Positions 1-9,945 of a stretch of 64,000 nt of DNA are shown here, one piece after another. This DNA comes from Stachybotrys elegans (lineage: Eukaryota > Ascomycota > Sordariomycetes > Hypocreales > Stachybotryaceae): NCBI GenBank assembly GCA_020746835.1, contig JAGPNK010000005.1, forward strand, positions 1,054,001 to 1,118,000, given 5' to 3'. The notes below the pieces were generated by a model. That model ran no database searches. It saw only the letters and a program-made list of their open reading frames with translations, and was not told where the DNA came from. A program made the position numbers and the translations under genes. How positions within the stretch are numbered: position 1 is the first letter of the stretch; every line of letters starts with the position of its first letter.

Positions 1-659
1 GAATGCCAGCCAGATCTTCCAGCTGATGCCGGATCGCTCAGCCATAAGCAGCATGCGATTCATGGTCCCACGGAGGCGCAGGCGTGTCTGGTCGAAGGAG
101 TCGTTCATCTTCTCTGCGAGGGCGGAGGATTCGCGGATCTCGTCGCCGATCGCTATCGTCATCTAGGAAAGCGGAAGCAAGGGAGTCAGCACAAGCACCA
201 TTCCTCTCCCCTCAACGACCCCGAGCGGTCGGCGGTGCAACACTCACGTCCTTGAGCGTCTTGACCTTGCCCAGGATACCCTCGACCTGCGCATCGTTCT
301 GGCTCTCCAGCTCGTTGAGTACGGCGTCGCTGTACTGGCCCCTCCGGTTGGGCGTCGCCGGCCGGAACCCCTTGTTCTCGACGCCCAGGTGCCCGTTGCT
401 GCTGTTGCCGCCGGGCGACTGGTAGCCTCCGAAGCCGTAGCCGCCACCGGGGCTCGCGCTGGGCCCGCGCCGCGTCTGGTCGCCCGTGTAGCCCTCGAAC
501 AGGGCGCTGCGCGAATCGCGCTGGTGTAGAGACGAAGCGCCGAATCTGTCGTTTTTTGGAATCCGCAGGTTAGCTGGTCTGCAAGCTGCGATATGGTTTG
601 GCTCTCTTCTGGCCCGTCGCACGGGCTTCGCTGGCGAGATGAACATACCGTTGCGCCAT
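1..659 (-). CDS. bet1: Bet1-family v-SNARE (partial, C-terminus outside window)
   Basis: SNARE of ER-to-Golgi vesicle fusion. The spliced frame begins MAQRFGASSLHQRDSRSALF and continues to a SNARE-motif region (LNELESQNDAQVEGILGKVK, then TIAIGDEIRESSALAEKMND), and the window edge falls inside the C-terminal membrane anchor (SGISWKIWLAF). Three exons are read: 659-649 (11 bases), 545-248 and 162 to beyond base 1. The introns are 546-648 (GTATGT donor, CTAAC branch, CAG acceptor) and 163-247 (GTGAGT donor, TAG acceptor). The small first exon was chosen because it gives an ATG and a typical Bet1 N-terminus, whereas the open frame running unspliced to 697 has no family-like start. Low-complexity Gly/Ser/Pro sequence lies between the N-terminus and the SNARE helix. 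Family assignment is strong; Sft1 is the nearest alternative. Confidence 0.85.
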
Positions 660-1425
660 GATTGTATCGTCTGGTTTGCTAGTGATCCGACGGCCAAGGA
701 AAGAACAGAGAATATGGGCGGTCTTTTTTTTTCCGTCTGCGTTTGCCCGCTTGTCGGTTTGCCTTTTCTCCTTCTTCTCCCCTGCAGGGATGTTGAATAC
801 GTGGTCTAGATCGGCTCTATCAAGGTTTTGCTGGTGAATTTCCCGGTGCTGATGTGGGTGGCGCTGGTGCTGCCGCCTATCATGGCCAAGCTGTTACTGT
901 TTAGGGGCAGAGGCGGAGGTACGTACCGAGCCTGTGTCCAATGGAGCGGGGAGAAACTTTCGACGCTGGGAGGGAAAAGGAAAGGCCTTGCACCGTGTAT
1001 GTGCGGGAGCCTTGAAAGATGGTGAGGGAATGCTATGAAGCACAAAGGTCATTAAGTAGGGCTTTGAGGAGGCTCCTCTCGAGACGTGCCGTCAGACCAT
1101 TCGCCTGTAGATTTCTCACAGTCACGCGAGTTGTCGTTCACGGTTGTGTTTCACGACGTGATCGTCCTGCAACACACCAGACGCAAACAGCATCCAGAAT
1201 CCCAGAACCTTGCGCAGGTCTCAATCTGTCGCAAATCATTGAGGTGCTTTTCGTAAACATCTATAGAAGCATGTCGATGGCCGAGACGTCTGCCACAAAG
1301 CTAACGAGAATATCCCTTTCCCTCTCCCCGTGCTCATTTCACCCGTGAACATTTCTGCCATCACACATTTCGTCGTATGCAAATTGCCTCCCGCACAGCC
1401 CGTTGTGCGCGCCAGATCGCGTCAC
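660..1425. other. Intergenic: bet1 5' flank and chz1 3' flank
   Basis: No convincing coding frame is seen. A pyrimidine-rich stretch at about 720-780 lies just upstream of bet1 (as T runs and CT-rich sequence on the plus strand). The rest is mixed sequence that presumably holds the chz1 3' UTR and the bet1 promoter. Confidence 0.5.
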
Positions 1426-1889
1426 TTAACCAGACATCTTGGAGTCCTCATCGGGAGGCTGGAAGTCATCATCGTCCTCATCGTCCTCGTCGTCGCCGGG
1501 GTTCTCCTCGGCGGCCTTGGCGAAGTCAATCGTCTGGCCACGAGTGCGGCGTCCACCCTCGACGATGTTGTTGAGGTCAATCTCCTCCATGCCATCTTCC
1601 TCCTCGGCTGCGGCTTGGTCAGTCAATGCTTGTTTGCAGCTCCAAGTTTGGATTTGTTCATACCTTCAGCAGGCTAGATATCTGTTAGTTTCGTGAAAGA
1701 CCAAGTAAATATGGCAGAGCGACTTACCTCGTCGTCCTCGTCATCATCATCGTCCTCATCGTCATCGTCCTCATCCATGGCAACATCCTCAGGCACCTGC
1801 TCGGAGAGGGCCTTGCCTTTGCCCTTATCCTCAGTGAACCCCCCAGTGTTAGTGGGGTCCTGGGGAAGGGCCGATCCTTCAGAAGCCAT
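1426..1889 (-). CDS. chz1: Histone H2A.Z-specific chaperone Chz1
   Basis: Nuclear chaperone that binds H2A.Z-H2B dimers and hands them to the SWR1 remodeller. The product is about 117 residues: an N-terminal part ending in a long Asp/Glu run, then the CHZ motif (EEIDLNNIVEGGRRTRGQ, followed by IDFAKAAEE) and a second acidic run, ending DEDSKMSG. Both acidic runs are encoded by GAT/GAC/GAG trinucleotide-like repeats. Three exons are read: 1889-1728, 1673-1664 (only 10 bases) and 1607-1426. Introns are 1674-1727 (GTAAGT, CTAAC branch, TAG) and 1608-1663 (GTATGA, TGAC branch, CAG). The microexon is needed to keep frame: direct joining of the outer exons shifts out of the CHZ frame. An AAG acceptor six bases earlier would also be in frame. 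Family call is firm; the exact exon borders are less certain. Confidence 0.85.
1664..1673 (-). other. chz1: 10-base coding microexon of chz1
   Basis: On the minus strand the ten bases CCTGCTGAAG are preceded by TAG and followed by GTATGA. They join the acidic first exon to the CHZ exon in frame, adding Pro-Ala-Glu and the first base of the next codon. Without them the frames do not match. Confidence 0.6.
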
Positions 1890-2292
1890 TGTTGTGGTAT
1901 TTTGTGGTGTTGAGGGGATGAGAGTTGAAGGATATTCACGGGATGAGAGTTTTTCGTAGTGGTGTTGTGGCTGTTGCCCGAATTGTGGTGATCTAGGTTA
2001 GAGGTGAGAGCTCGACTGAGGCGCTTCCGCAGCTTTTAACAACAGCACACCAAAAGCAACAACTCCAGCCGCGTTCGAGTAGCAACGCGCCTAGTCCTGA
2101 TATGTCCTAGTCACCTCGCATAAAGAGGGGCGATTTGTCTTCACGTGACCTTGCCAGGTGAGCATCAATATCCCCAGCCCGATGCTTGGGCTTTGCTGTT
2201 AATGGCAGTGATATCGGGTGGTTAAGTGATTCACGGCGCGTGTTTTGGGACTGGTTTGGCTCTTTGACTCATTATTACAACAATATGCCTAT
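1890..2292. promoter_or_regulatory. Intergenic: chz1 promoter region, emc10 3' flank
   Basis: No coding frame. It contains the chz1 5' flank and the emc10 3' end. I see no motif that can be named with confidence. Confidence 0.4.
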
Positions 2293-2922
2293 CTATTTGT
2301 CGCTTCCGCCTCCACTAATCAGCACGAACATGCCAATAGCAATCATCCACCAGTACCTATAGCATGTTAGTAGCTCATTCGTGAAACCAAAGGGGCAGTT
2401 TGGGGCAACATACTTCTGGAGGAACGTCTTCTCTTCTTCCACGACGTGCTTGCCTTCGGGGGACAGCACTACCGGCTTGTTAAGCTCCGGTTGCTTGCCC
2501 TTGGTCTCAACAATGATTATGGCCTTGGGGCCGAAATCGCGCGTCTGGCCAGCATCGATCTGGACGCCCTTGCAGGCGGTACTGAGGGGCTCGCCATTGG
2601 CGTCCACCGTCAACATGAGGGTAGGAGAATAGCCCTTGCTGAAGTTCTCTACGGAAGCGACCGTGGTTCCTGATAGCCACGTGGAGGACTTGGGGTCGTA
2701 TAGTCCAATCCGGACGAGCTCTGCCGACTCGGGGATCTCGGGCGCATCGTATGTGATGATCGAAGTCGAGGCCAGCGAGGCCGTGTCATAGGAGACCTCT
2801 GCCAGGTGGCTCGGGGTAGTCGAGGGGGCGATAGGCTGGATGTAGATGTTCGCCGTTCGCAGGCTGGCATCAGCGAGCCCGGCGGCGCACAGCACCGACA
2901 GGAATGTTGCCGTGAAGCGCAT
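2293..2922 (-). CDS. emc10: ER membrane protein complex subunit 10 (Emc10-like)
   Basis: Predicted subunit of the EMC, which inserts and folds tail-anchored and multipass proteins in the ER membrane. The product is about 190 residues. A signal peptide (MRFTATFLSVLCAAGLADAS) is followed by a lumenal beta-rich domain with IPESAELVRIGLYD, FSKGYSPTLML, a DAGQTRDFGPKA segment and ELNKPVVLSPEGK. It ends in a short hydrophobic anchor (YWWMIAIGMFVLISGGGSDK). The start was set at 2922 because the signal peptide begins there; the frame stays open upstream but that sequence is not signal-like. One intron, 2357-2413 (57 bases, GTATGT donor, CTAAC branch, TAG acceptor), lies just before the anchor, is in frame and has no stop. 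Proteins of this type are often labelled after the Pho80 cyclin, whose gene lies next door here. Confidence 0.75.
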   Translation of the reverse strand: MRFTATFLSVLCAAGLADASLRTANIYIQPIAPSTTPSHLAEVSYDTASLASTSIITYDAPEIPESAELVRIGLYDPKSSTWLSGTTVASVENFSKGYSPTLMLTVDANGEPLSTACKGVQIDAGQTRDFGPKAIIIVETKGKQPELNKPVVLSPEGKHVVEEEKTFLQKYVAPNCPFGFTNELLTCYRYWWMIAIGMFVLISGGGSDK

Positions 2923-3432
2923 TTTCGATAAGTCTGAGCGAGAGCGCGGGCGATTCGAGATAAGCCGTGTTCGCTGACGGGGTGAAGTATTCCAGGGTCG
3001 AAGCTCGATACACACAGAGCTCATGGGAAGAGCATGGTTCATGGTTGGGTTAGTCAGCAGCCTGGCCCAAGCTACCTAGAGAGGGTCATGGGAGTGGGCT
3101 TCTGGCATTGCTGAATGGAATGCCAACCTCCAGTTCTATAGTCCGCACTATTGGACAGAATTTGTTGGAAGAATTTGTCATTATACGTATGCGCGTTTAT
3201 GCTTCTCTGAGCCTCTAGCAACCGCGGTACAAAACAGGAGAATGAAAGAACAGATGCCCGTGTTTCTTGGTCCCTTACGCCATAAGCCCCGCCTCACATT
3301 TTGGTATCCAGTACATGAACCTCCCAGCCAGGTCCCCCCCTCCTCCCTAGAATTGGAATCATGCTGTATATGGCGCCATATGCTCCCCATGCATAGATAT
3401 AGAAGAATCTCGGGTATAAGGGGGAGGGTACA
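2923..3432. promoter_or_regulatory. Intergenic: emc10 promoter region, pho80-type gene 3' flank
   Basis: No convincing coding frame. Both neighbours are transcribed leftwards, so this should hold the emc10 promoter and the cyclin gene 3' UTR. Confidence 0.4.
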
Positions 3433-4824
3433 CTAATCGTCGGAATCTACGTCTAAGTCCTCGGTGTCCTCACCGTTGTCGTCGCTCGACGATTCGGTTT
3501 CGATCTCATAGCCTGGTGTTCTCTCTACCAGGCCCATGTAATACGCGACAAGTTCCTCGGGATTTGGTACTATTCTCCAGTCCACTCGGGTGAGAAAATC
3601 CAGCTCTAGAAGCTTGAGCTCAGCGACACGGACTCCACCAACTCTGGCGTATGTCGTGTTGTTCCAGAAGGCGTCTGAGAGACCCTTGGCGGCGACCGTC
3701 GCGGCGGTGATGAGAAATCGGTGCACCGTCAGGGTGTTTATTGTGAAATCCTGGTACATGGCACAGAGGCGGTCAATGTAATAGACCATGGCAAGGAGCA
3801 GCGGTGGTGTTAGGGTTGCGTGACGTGCTAAGCGGTGGAGGTAGTCCCGCACGGAGATGCCCGGGGCGGTTCTGCACAGAGATGTCAGTTGAGGCGTCAA
3901 GCACCAAGGCAAAACTCGCGGCGCCTACCGTGAATGAAACCTGGTAAGGCGTCCATTGGACATGCGAATGGCATCGTTGGTGGTGATGAGCTCAGCCAGC
4001 ATGTAGGCGATCAGCTCGACCATGTCTTCCACTGCGCAGAACTCGTAGCGCCGGGGTAGGATTTTAGGCGAGGCCTCATCACGCTTGGGGCGTTTTGACA
4101 GGGAATAGACGTCCTGCTGGGTGGAAGAGTCTTGAACAGAAGCAACGGCGTGGCTTATACTGGCGGGCGGAGAGCCACGCCTCTTGCCGGGCGACAGGGC
4201 GCTGCTCAGCTCGTGTGTGACGGGTGGCTGGGCAGTGGCTGTGGTGGTATCGGGATTGGTTGCGGTAGCAGTGGTGGCTGGGTGTGCAGATGCAGGTGAT
4301 GCAGATACAGCCGCAGTCTCAGCCGTGACGATCCCGGATGTCGACGAAGCATTGGGATCGGAAACAGAATGTGTGGGAAGTGGGGTCGTCGGCTGAGAAT
4401 CGTGTCGACCGATAGCTGCCGCATCAAAGGCCTCAGCGGTCGTTTGCTCGCCATGGTCGCTGGCGCGGGTGCGCGACGGGTCAAACTCGGAGCCGGGCGT
4501 TGCAGGAGATGCTTCGGCGGTGATGGTGACGGTATGCAGGCTGCTGGTGCTAGTGCTGGCGCTGGCGCTGGCGCTGCGGTGGGTGGTGAGGGCTTGGGGA
4601 CCCGGCGACCGCGGCTGCGGCTGCGGCTGCGGCTTCGAAGAGGATTGGGATTTCATGGGGACGGCCGACGAAGATGTCCATATCGAAGAGATGCGGCGCG
4701 GAGCGGGCACCGGCTGTCGGGGCGAGTCGTGCGAGGAGAGGGCGAGGGTAGGGGCATGGCGGAAGGGGGCCGTAGAGGACGGGGTACCTGGGGAGCTGGT
4801 GAGGATGGGAGACGTCTTCAGCAT
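3433..4824 (-). CDS. pho80: Pho80-type cyclin (CDK regulatory subunit)
   Basis: Cyclin partner of a Pho85-type kinase, in yeast linked to phosphate signalling and nutrient control. The product is 444 residues. The first roughly 230 are low complexity (Ser, Thr, Pro, Ala, with Gln-Pro and Ser-Ala repeats) and probably disordered. A basic KRPKRDEASPK stretch precedes the Pho80-type cyclin domain: YEFCAVEDMVELIAYMLAEL, TRFHSRTAPGISVRDYL, LLAMVYYIDRLC, FLITAATVAAKGLSDAFWNN and VGGVRVAELKLLELDFL. The C-terminus is acidic (SSSDDNGEDTEDLDVDSDD). Exons are 4824-3929 and 3871-3433; the 57-base intron (3872-3928) has a GTAGGC donor and CAG acceptor and restores the conserved RTAPG junction. It diverges from vid28 across about 2 kb. 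Other Pcl-type cyclins are possible relatives. Confidence 0.85.
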
Positions 4825-6777
4825 GGTCTGGGCATCATTGTCGAGGGCTCGTGAAGGAAAAGAGGCGGGCTCCGTGAGAGGAGGACGACGGGAGGGAAAA
4901 GGCCAAGTTCACAATCGCGACCACGGGTCATGGGCTAGATTATATCATCCATCCATCATTGGCGGCGACACCGGAGTGCGCGCGCATGAGGCGGGCCTGC
5001 GAATTCTGCTAGCAGACTACGACGAGAACGTTCACCGAGCACCAAGACTTTGGGCTACTAGTGGAGGGGGATGCGAAAAAGATTGGATGGTGGATGGCGT
5101 GCGGCCTTGGCTCTGCCTGGCTTGAGCGCCTCCAGGTCCGTCGAGGTACTCGAGGCCCTACAGTGCGTTGCGGATGCCTGCAGGTACTCCTTGCTCCAGT
5201 TGGCAGTGGAACGACGGCTGGACGGCTCGCTGCGGGCGCATTTGCTAGTGTTGCATACCTGTACCCATTCATAACCACTGCGCTGTCCCTGAGCTGGCCT
5301 CGGCCACAGCACATTGTCAGTCAGTGGTCTCGAACCTCCCTTGAGCCCCAAATCTCGGTCCTGCAGCCGTGCCCGTTACCTTGGGCCGCCCGTGCAAAAG
5401 CCGCAGGAGCGCAGTGGCCTCTCATGGATCCGAATCAGTCAAGCAAGCAGGCGGAGTGGATTGGCCGGGCTCTTGATTAGGATGGGGAATGGAGGGGAAT
5501 GCTTGTAGCAAAGAGGTAGGGTTTGGGAAGATTAAGTGGGCTCGAAGCCTTTCTCGAAGCACCATCCGACCACGAACCTCACTTGCCACCCATAGATCAG
5601 CATCTTCAGAAGCAGTGGGCCTGTCAAGTCCTGTGGGAGACTCGCTGGTGCGACCTTTCATGCAGGTATAAAGGTAAGGTTTGGAGTACTGGATGGTGAG
5701 TCAGGTTAAAAACTGGCCTACATATCTGGCCTTTTGTCCCGTTCCAGCACATTACGGATTTCTTGGCGCGACCTCCAAGTCCCATCTACTTGCAAAAACT
5801 TGCGGTGTATTTATTTTCTTTTTGGCTCGATCGAGCAATTACACGATCGGGTCGAATCGGCTGCGGCCTGGAAGAGAAAAACTCAATACAGAACCGGCTT
5901 CTTGGAACAAGAAGACAGAAAGCCCCAACCAAGGCGGGGCATTGATGAGCTGCCTGACTTGCATATAGCAGGTACGTGTTCTGTGTCGAGTCAGGACAGG
6001 CTTTAGTCAATGAATACTTCGATAACTGCACTGAGACAGATATAGCTTTTATGTGAGCCTGTAAAGAATATGTACCGAGTGGTATATGTATATTCGTACT
6101 AGATTGTTGGATAGTACTAAGTCAGCATCGAAAGACCACGACATGACTTGAGAGCACGGCAAGGCACGTGGTGCAATGGTGAGAGCAAATGGAAGTGAAT
6201 CCGGTAATCCCTAAACCCTCCTGATTCTTCAACGTTGGAAATCAACATCAAGTCTGGTCCTGATGGAAAAATCCAACAGCCAAAGTCCAGCCACTTGCGA
6301 AAGCAAGACATCAGGTATGTACCTAGGCAAGACCAGGGGAGAAAACACGTGCCTGGGATCCCAGGACGGGTCGGGCATGGACCCTCCCCTACTAGGTAAC
6401 TCCTCCCCCGGGCAACTATTTGGCGTGGCGATCTGTGGTTCAGCTAGGCTTCAGACTTTAGCAGCACCTTCAATCAACCACATGCCCTTGCAGAATCGAC
6501 CTCCGACCATCATTTCCCATCTCCATCACTTGCTCTCCATTGTCAGCACTGCCGGCCCACGCCCTCGAACTTCATGTGAAGCTTATCCCGCAATTTTCAT
6601 CGCCAAGCCCCAGTGTACAGCTCCATCGTGTAGTGCATCGCCAACGAGTGCCCCTGCGTCATAGTGTCCCACGTTCCGCCCATGCTCTCTCACTAACGGG
6701 CGATTCTAAGAGAGCACCATACCCTACCGTTGCAAGCTCATCCTCCGCATCCACGATACCCGGCCTCTCCCTTCTTC
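4825..6777. promoter_or_regulatory. Divergent intergenic region between pho80-type gene and vid28
   Basis: About 1.95 kb with no recognisable gene. Open frames on the plus strand from 4469 to 5125 are mostly mirror frames of the cyclin gene's repeats. Pyrimidine-rich sequence just before 6778 looks like a fungal transcription start and leader for vid28. Confidence 0.5.
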
Positions 6778-9700
6778 ATGGCGCGATCGCTGTCCGATTC
6801 GCCCATCCTCAACCAGCTGCGGACCGCCAAGAGCTACAGCGAGCAAGCATCGGCGCTCAAAGCTTTGAAGAATGAGGTCGTCGGTCATGTCCAGAGGAAG
6901 GAGGCTTGGATCAAACTAGGCGTCCTCGAGCCCATTGCGAGGACTCTATCCGTCAATCTATCCTCCCCCAAGCCCTCTTCAAAGGATGCGCATGCCCAGT
7001 TCGTCGTCGGTCCTCTGTCTGATGCGGATGCCGTGAAGCAGCAGGCGCTGCAGCTTGTCGCAAGCTTCGCCAGCGGTATGTCTATTTTCCATCATCATCT
7101 ATCCATATCCGTCATCAAGACTCAAGACTAACGGGATATCCCTTCAGGCGGCCCCTCCTTCTTGGATCCTATCCACGCTGCTCGACTCATTCCTGCCGCC
7201 CTGGCCAACCTGTCCCCATTCACGAATCCTCCTCAGCTGGTGCTTGCTGCGCTCAAGTCTCTCAGCGCCATCGCCAATTCCTCGGCCCTTGCCCCGCCGC
7301 CGTCCTCTGTACATTCCAATGTTATAGCCGACAGCCTATTCGTCTCTCCTCATTTGGAGTCTTTCAACGCCATCCTCTCCATATCATCTACGAATTATAT
7401 ATTACAATCACAGGTGCATTTGACCGCTTGTCTCATCAGCGGCCTGTGCAAGGAGGAAAAACATCAGAGTGCACTTGCCACTGTCGGGGTTCTCGACTCG
7501 CTCGGGGCTCGTTTGGCCAGCTTCGCTGTCAGAGATGGCTTCGCTATTCCTGGGGCCAAGTCAATGGCGGAAGAAGACGGCTTTGGTGACACCTTCCCTG
7601 TTGCAGCGCCGTCGGGCGCGAGACTCGGTCCCATCCTAGATGCCATCGGCGCCATCATTGGGAACTCCCAATTCCGTGCCAATCGGCTTACCTACTCGCC
7701 CGCTATGCTTGCCGTCTTCCCACCAGCCAAGTTCGACATGATCAACAAGGGTCTGCACGACCCAAACCCAGACCTGATCTATGGCAACGCAGCCATGCCA
7801 CAGCAGCCAACGTACACCGCCATGGACTATATGCTACCACCAGTTCCGCTTCTTCCACGCAATATCGGGGCCCAGTCTTCGCTGTCTCTCTATGACCGAT
7901 ATGAGCTTCATTCTACGAGCAGGAGCTCTCAGAACAAGAGTCCTTGGAGTTCATCACGAGTGCAGCTGCAGCCTGAAGAAGATGACCTTGGGGCTGTAGA
8001 AAGCCCTCTCGTTCCTTGGCTCATTCATCTGATGAGATCGCGGACAGGCTATGATCGCTTGATGGCAGCCTATGTCTTGACTGAGCTCTGGAGAGCTGGC
8101 TTGGGCAACAAACATAGTCGAGAAACTAGTTTGGGGCTGTTCGCTGTGCCTGTTCTCCTTGATATGATTTCTCAGCATGATCAGGAAGACGAGGTCCGCG
8201 AGGAGCCACAGGTTTTTCTTCAGCGGATCATCCTCGAGCGGGCACCCGCTATCCTGGCTCGCCTGATCACTGACAACGAGACTCTGCAGAAGGCAGCATA
8301 TGACGCCGGTGCTGTCAAGATTGTCGTCAGCTTGTTGAAGGTTGCTTACCAACCTGTTCAGCCAAGCATTCAGCAGTTCTGGTCCCCGCAACCCGATGAT
8401 GCATCCATGGATGTCGAAAGCAGTGCGCCTTTGTCCCAGTTGGGCAGCCCCGGCCAAGACCCCCTTCTGGTTCATCGAATCAAGGTGAGAGAGTCTGCGC
8501 TCAAGGCCATCGGGGCGCTCGCCGCTGCCAAGGACGAGTATCGCAAAGACCTGGTCAAGGAAGGCGTGGTCCCCTACGTGCTTGAATCGCTGTGCGAGTT
8601 TCCCAGGAAGGCCAGGTTGCAGGCAAGAGATCGACCCAAGGACGTCACCGACGAAACCGACCGCTCCGGTCCTACCCAAGGCTACGGCACCAACACTGTG
8701 CCTGTACTCATCGCTGCATGTTATGTAGTCAGGTTGTTGGCCCGTTCCGTCTCCATCCTTAGAACGGCGTTGGTGGACCACTGCGTTGCTCTTCCTGTAC
8801 TGCGATACATGAGCCATCCCGACGTGAATGTGCAAATTGCCGCCGCTACTGCTATGATCAATCTCGTGCTCGATTTTAGTCCCCTCCAAGAGGTATGTTG
8901 CGGGAGCTTCCTTACCAGGCCCTTTGGCTATGGCTATACTAACCAGCCACAGTTGCTGACTGAACACGGGGTCATGGCTGTTTTGTGTGAGAAGGTTCAC
9001 TCGGACAATATAGCACTCCGACTTAACTCGTTATGGGCACTCAAGCATCTTGTCGAAAATCTCGCTTCCGACGAGAAGAAGTCGTTCCTGGAGCGAATGG
9101 GAAGAGACTGGCTCTTGCATCTCATAGGGAGTGATGACGCGCCAGATAACTCGGCATTCGGCAGAGGGGGGTCCGACGCCGAGGACGCGGATGAGGACAT
9201 GGAGTCCCAGGCTTTGGATGAGCGTTTGCGGTGGCTGCAGGGGATGAATGGAGTGTTTCGCGAGCTGGACACGTCGCGTTCAACTAGGCTCCGGCAGGTG
9301 GAAAGCCGGCTTTCCGCAATCAGGGACACAGAGCTGACCCCTGCCCGATGGGCTTTCAACGACAAGTTGGCCATCGAAGAGCAGGCTCTCAACCTCGTCC
9401 GAAACCTCATCGGTCGTCCATCGTCTCCGGAAGAGACGCCTGATGAGACCACCGAAATGATAGACCATCTCTTTGCGGAGATTGGACAGGCTCCCTTCTT
9501 TGAGATTCTGACGTCGAAGCTGCGACCAAGGCTGCTCTCCTCCCATCCTCGCGCGGGTTCCAATGTGGGCACGGAGAGGCGAATGCTGCACCCTTCGTCG
9601 AAAATCATCGTGGCTGTCATTCTAATCTTGGTCCACATGGCTGCGAGCGTGCAGAGGCACAAGCAGCTGCTTGTTCGACAAACCGAGCTCCTGAAGCTTC

Positions 9701-9945
9701 TAGTGCAACAGTGCAGCAGTAAAGCTAGGGATGTTCGGTTGTCAATCTGCCATCTTCTGATCAACCTCACACTTCCGGATGATGATGCAGATCGCCAGTT
9801 CTGCGCAATCAGGGCACACGAGCTTCGGACACTGGGATTCCACAGCAAGGTGGAATCGATGAAAACGCACGATCGAGACTTGGACATCCGGGAGCGGGCC
9901 AAGACGGCAGCGTGGCAGATAGAGCGCGCTTCTGGTGGATTCTAG
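6778..9945 (+). CDS. vid28: Armadillo-repeat subunit of GID/CTLH ubiquitin ligase (Vid28/Gid5, ARMC8-like)
   Basis: In yeast, Vid28/Gid5 is the armadillo scaffold that links the substrate receptor to the GID E3 core, which destroys gluconeogenic enzymes when glucose returns. The product is 1011 residues of alpha-helical armadillo repeats. Near the N-terminus is the conserved ALKNEVVGHVQRKEAWIKLG, and a long middle section contains disordered loops. Repeat-like segments include VLAALKSLSAIANSS, LRYMSHPDVNVQIAAATAMI, LRLNSLWALKHLVENLAS and VRLSICHLLINLTLPDDDAD. Introns are 7076-7147 (GTATGT/CAG) and 8893-8952 (GTATGT, CTAAC, CAG). The second is 60 bases, in frame and free of stops, so it is easily mistaken for coding sequence. 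The start at 6778 is the first ATG of the frame and begins a typical N-terminus. Two long minus-strand open frames inside it are mirror frames. Confidence 0.85.

Noticed and set aside
7954..9902. Two long minus-strand open frames (348 and 301 codons) inside vid28
   Set aside because: They mirror the GC-rich third positions of the armadillo gene and show no recognisable motifs.
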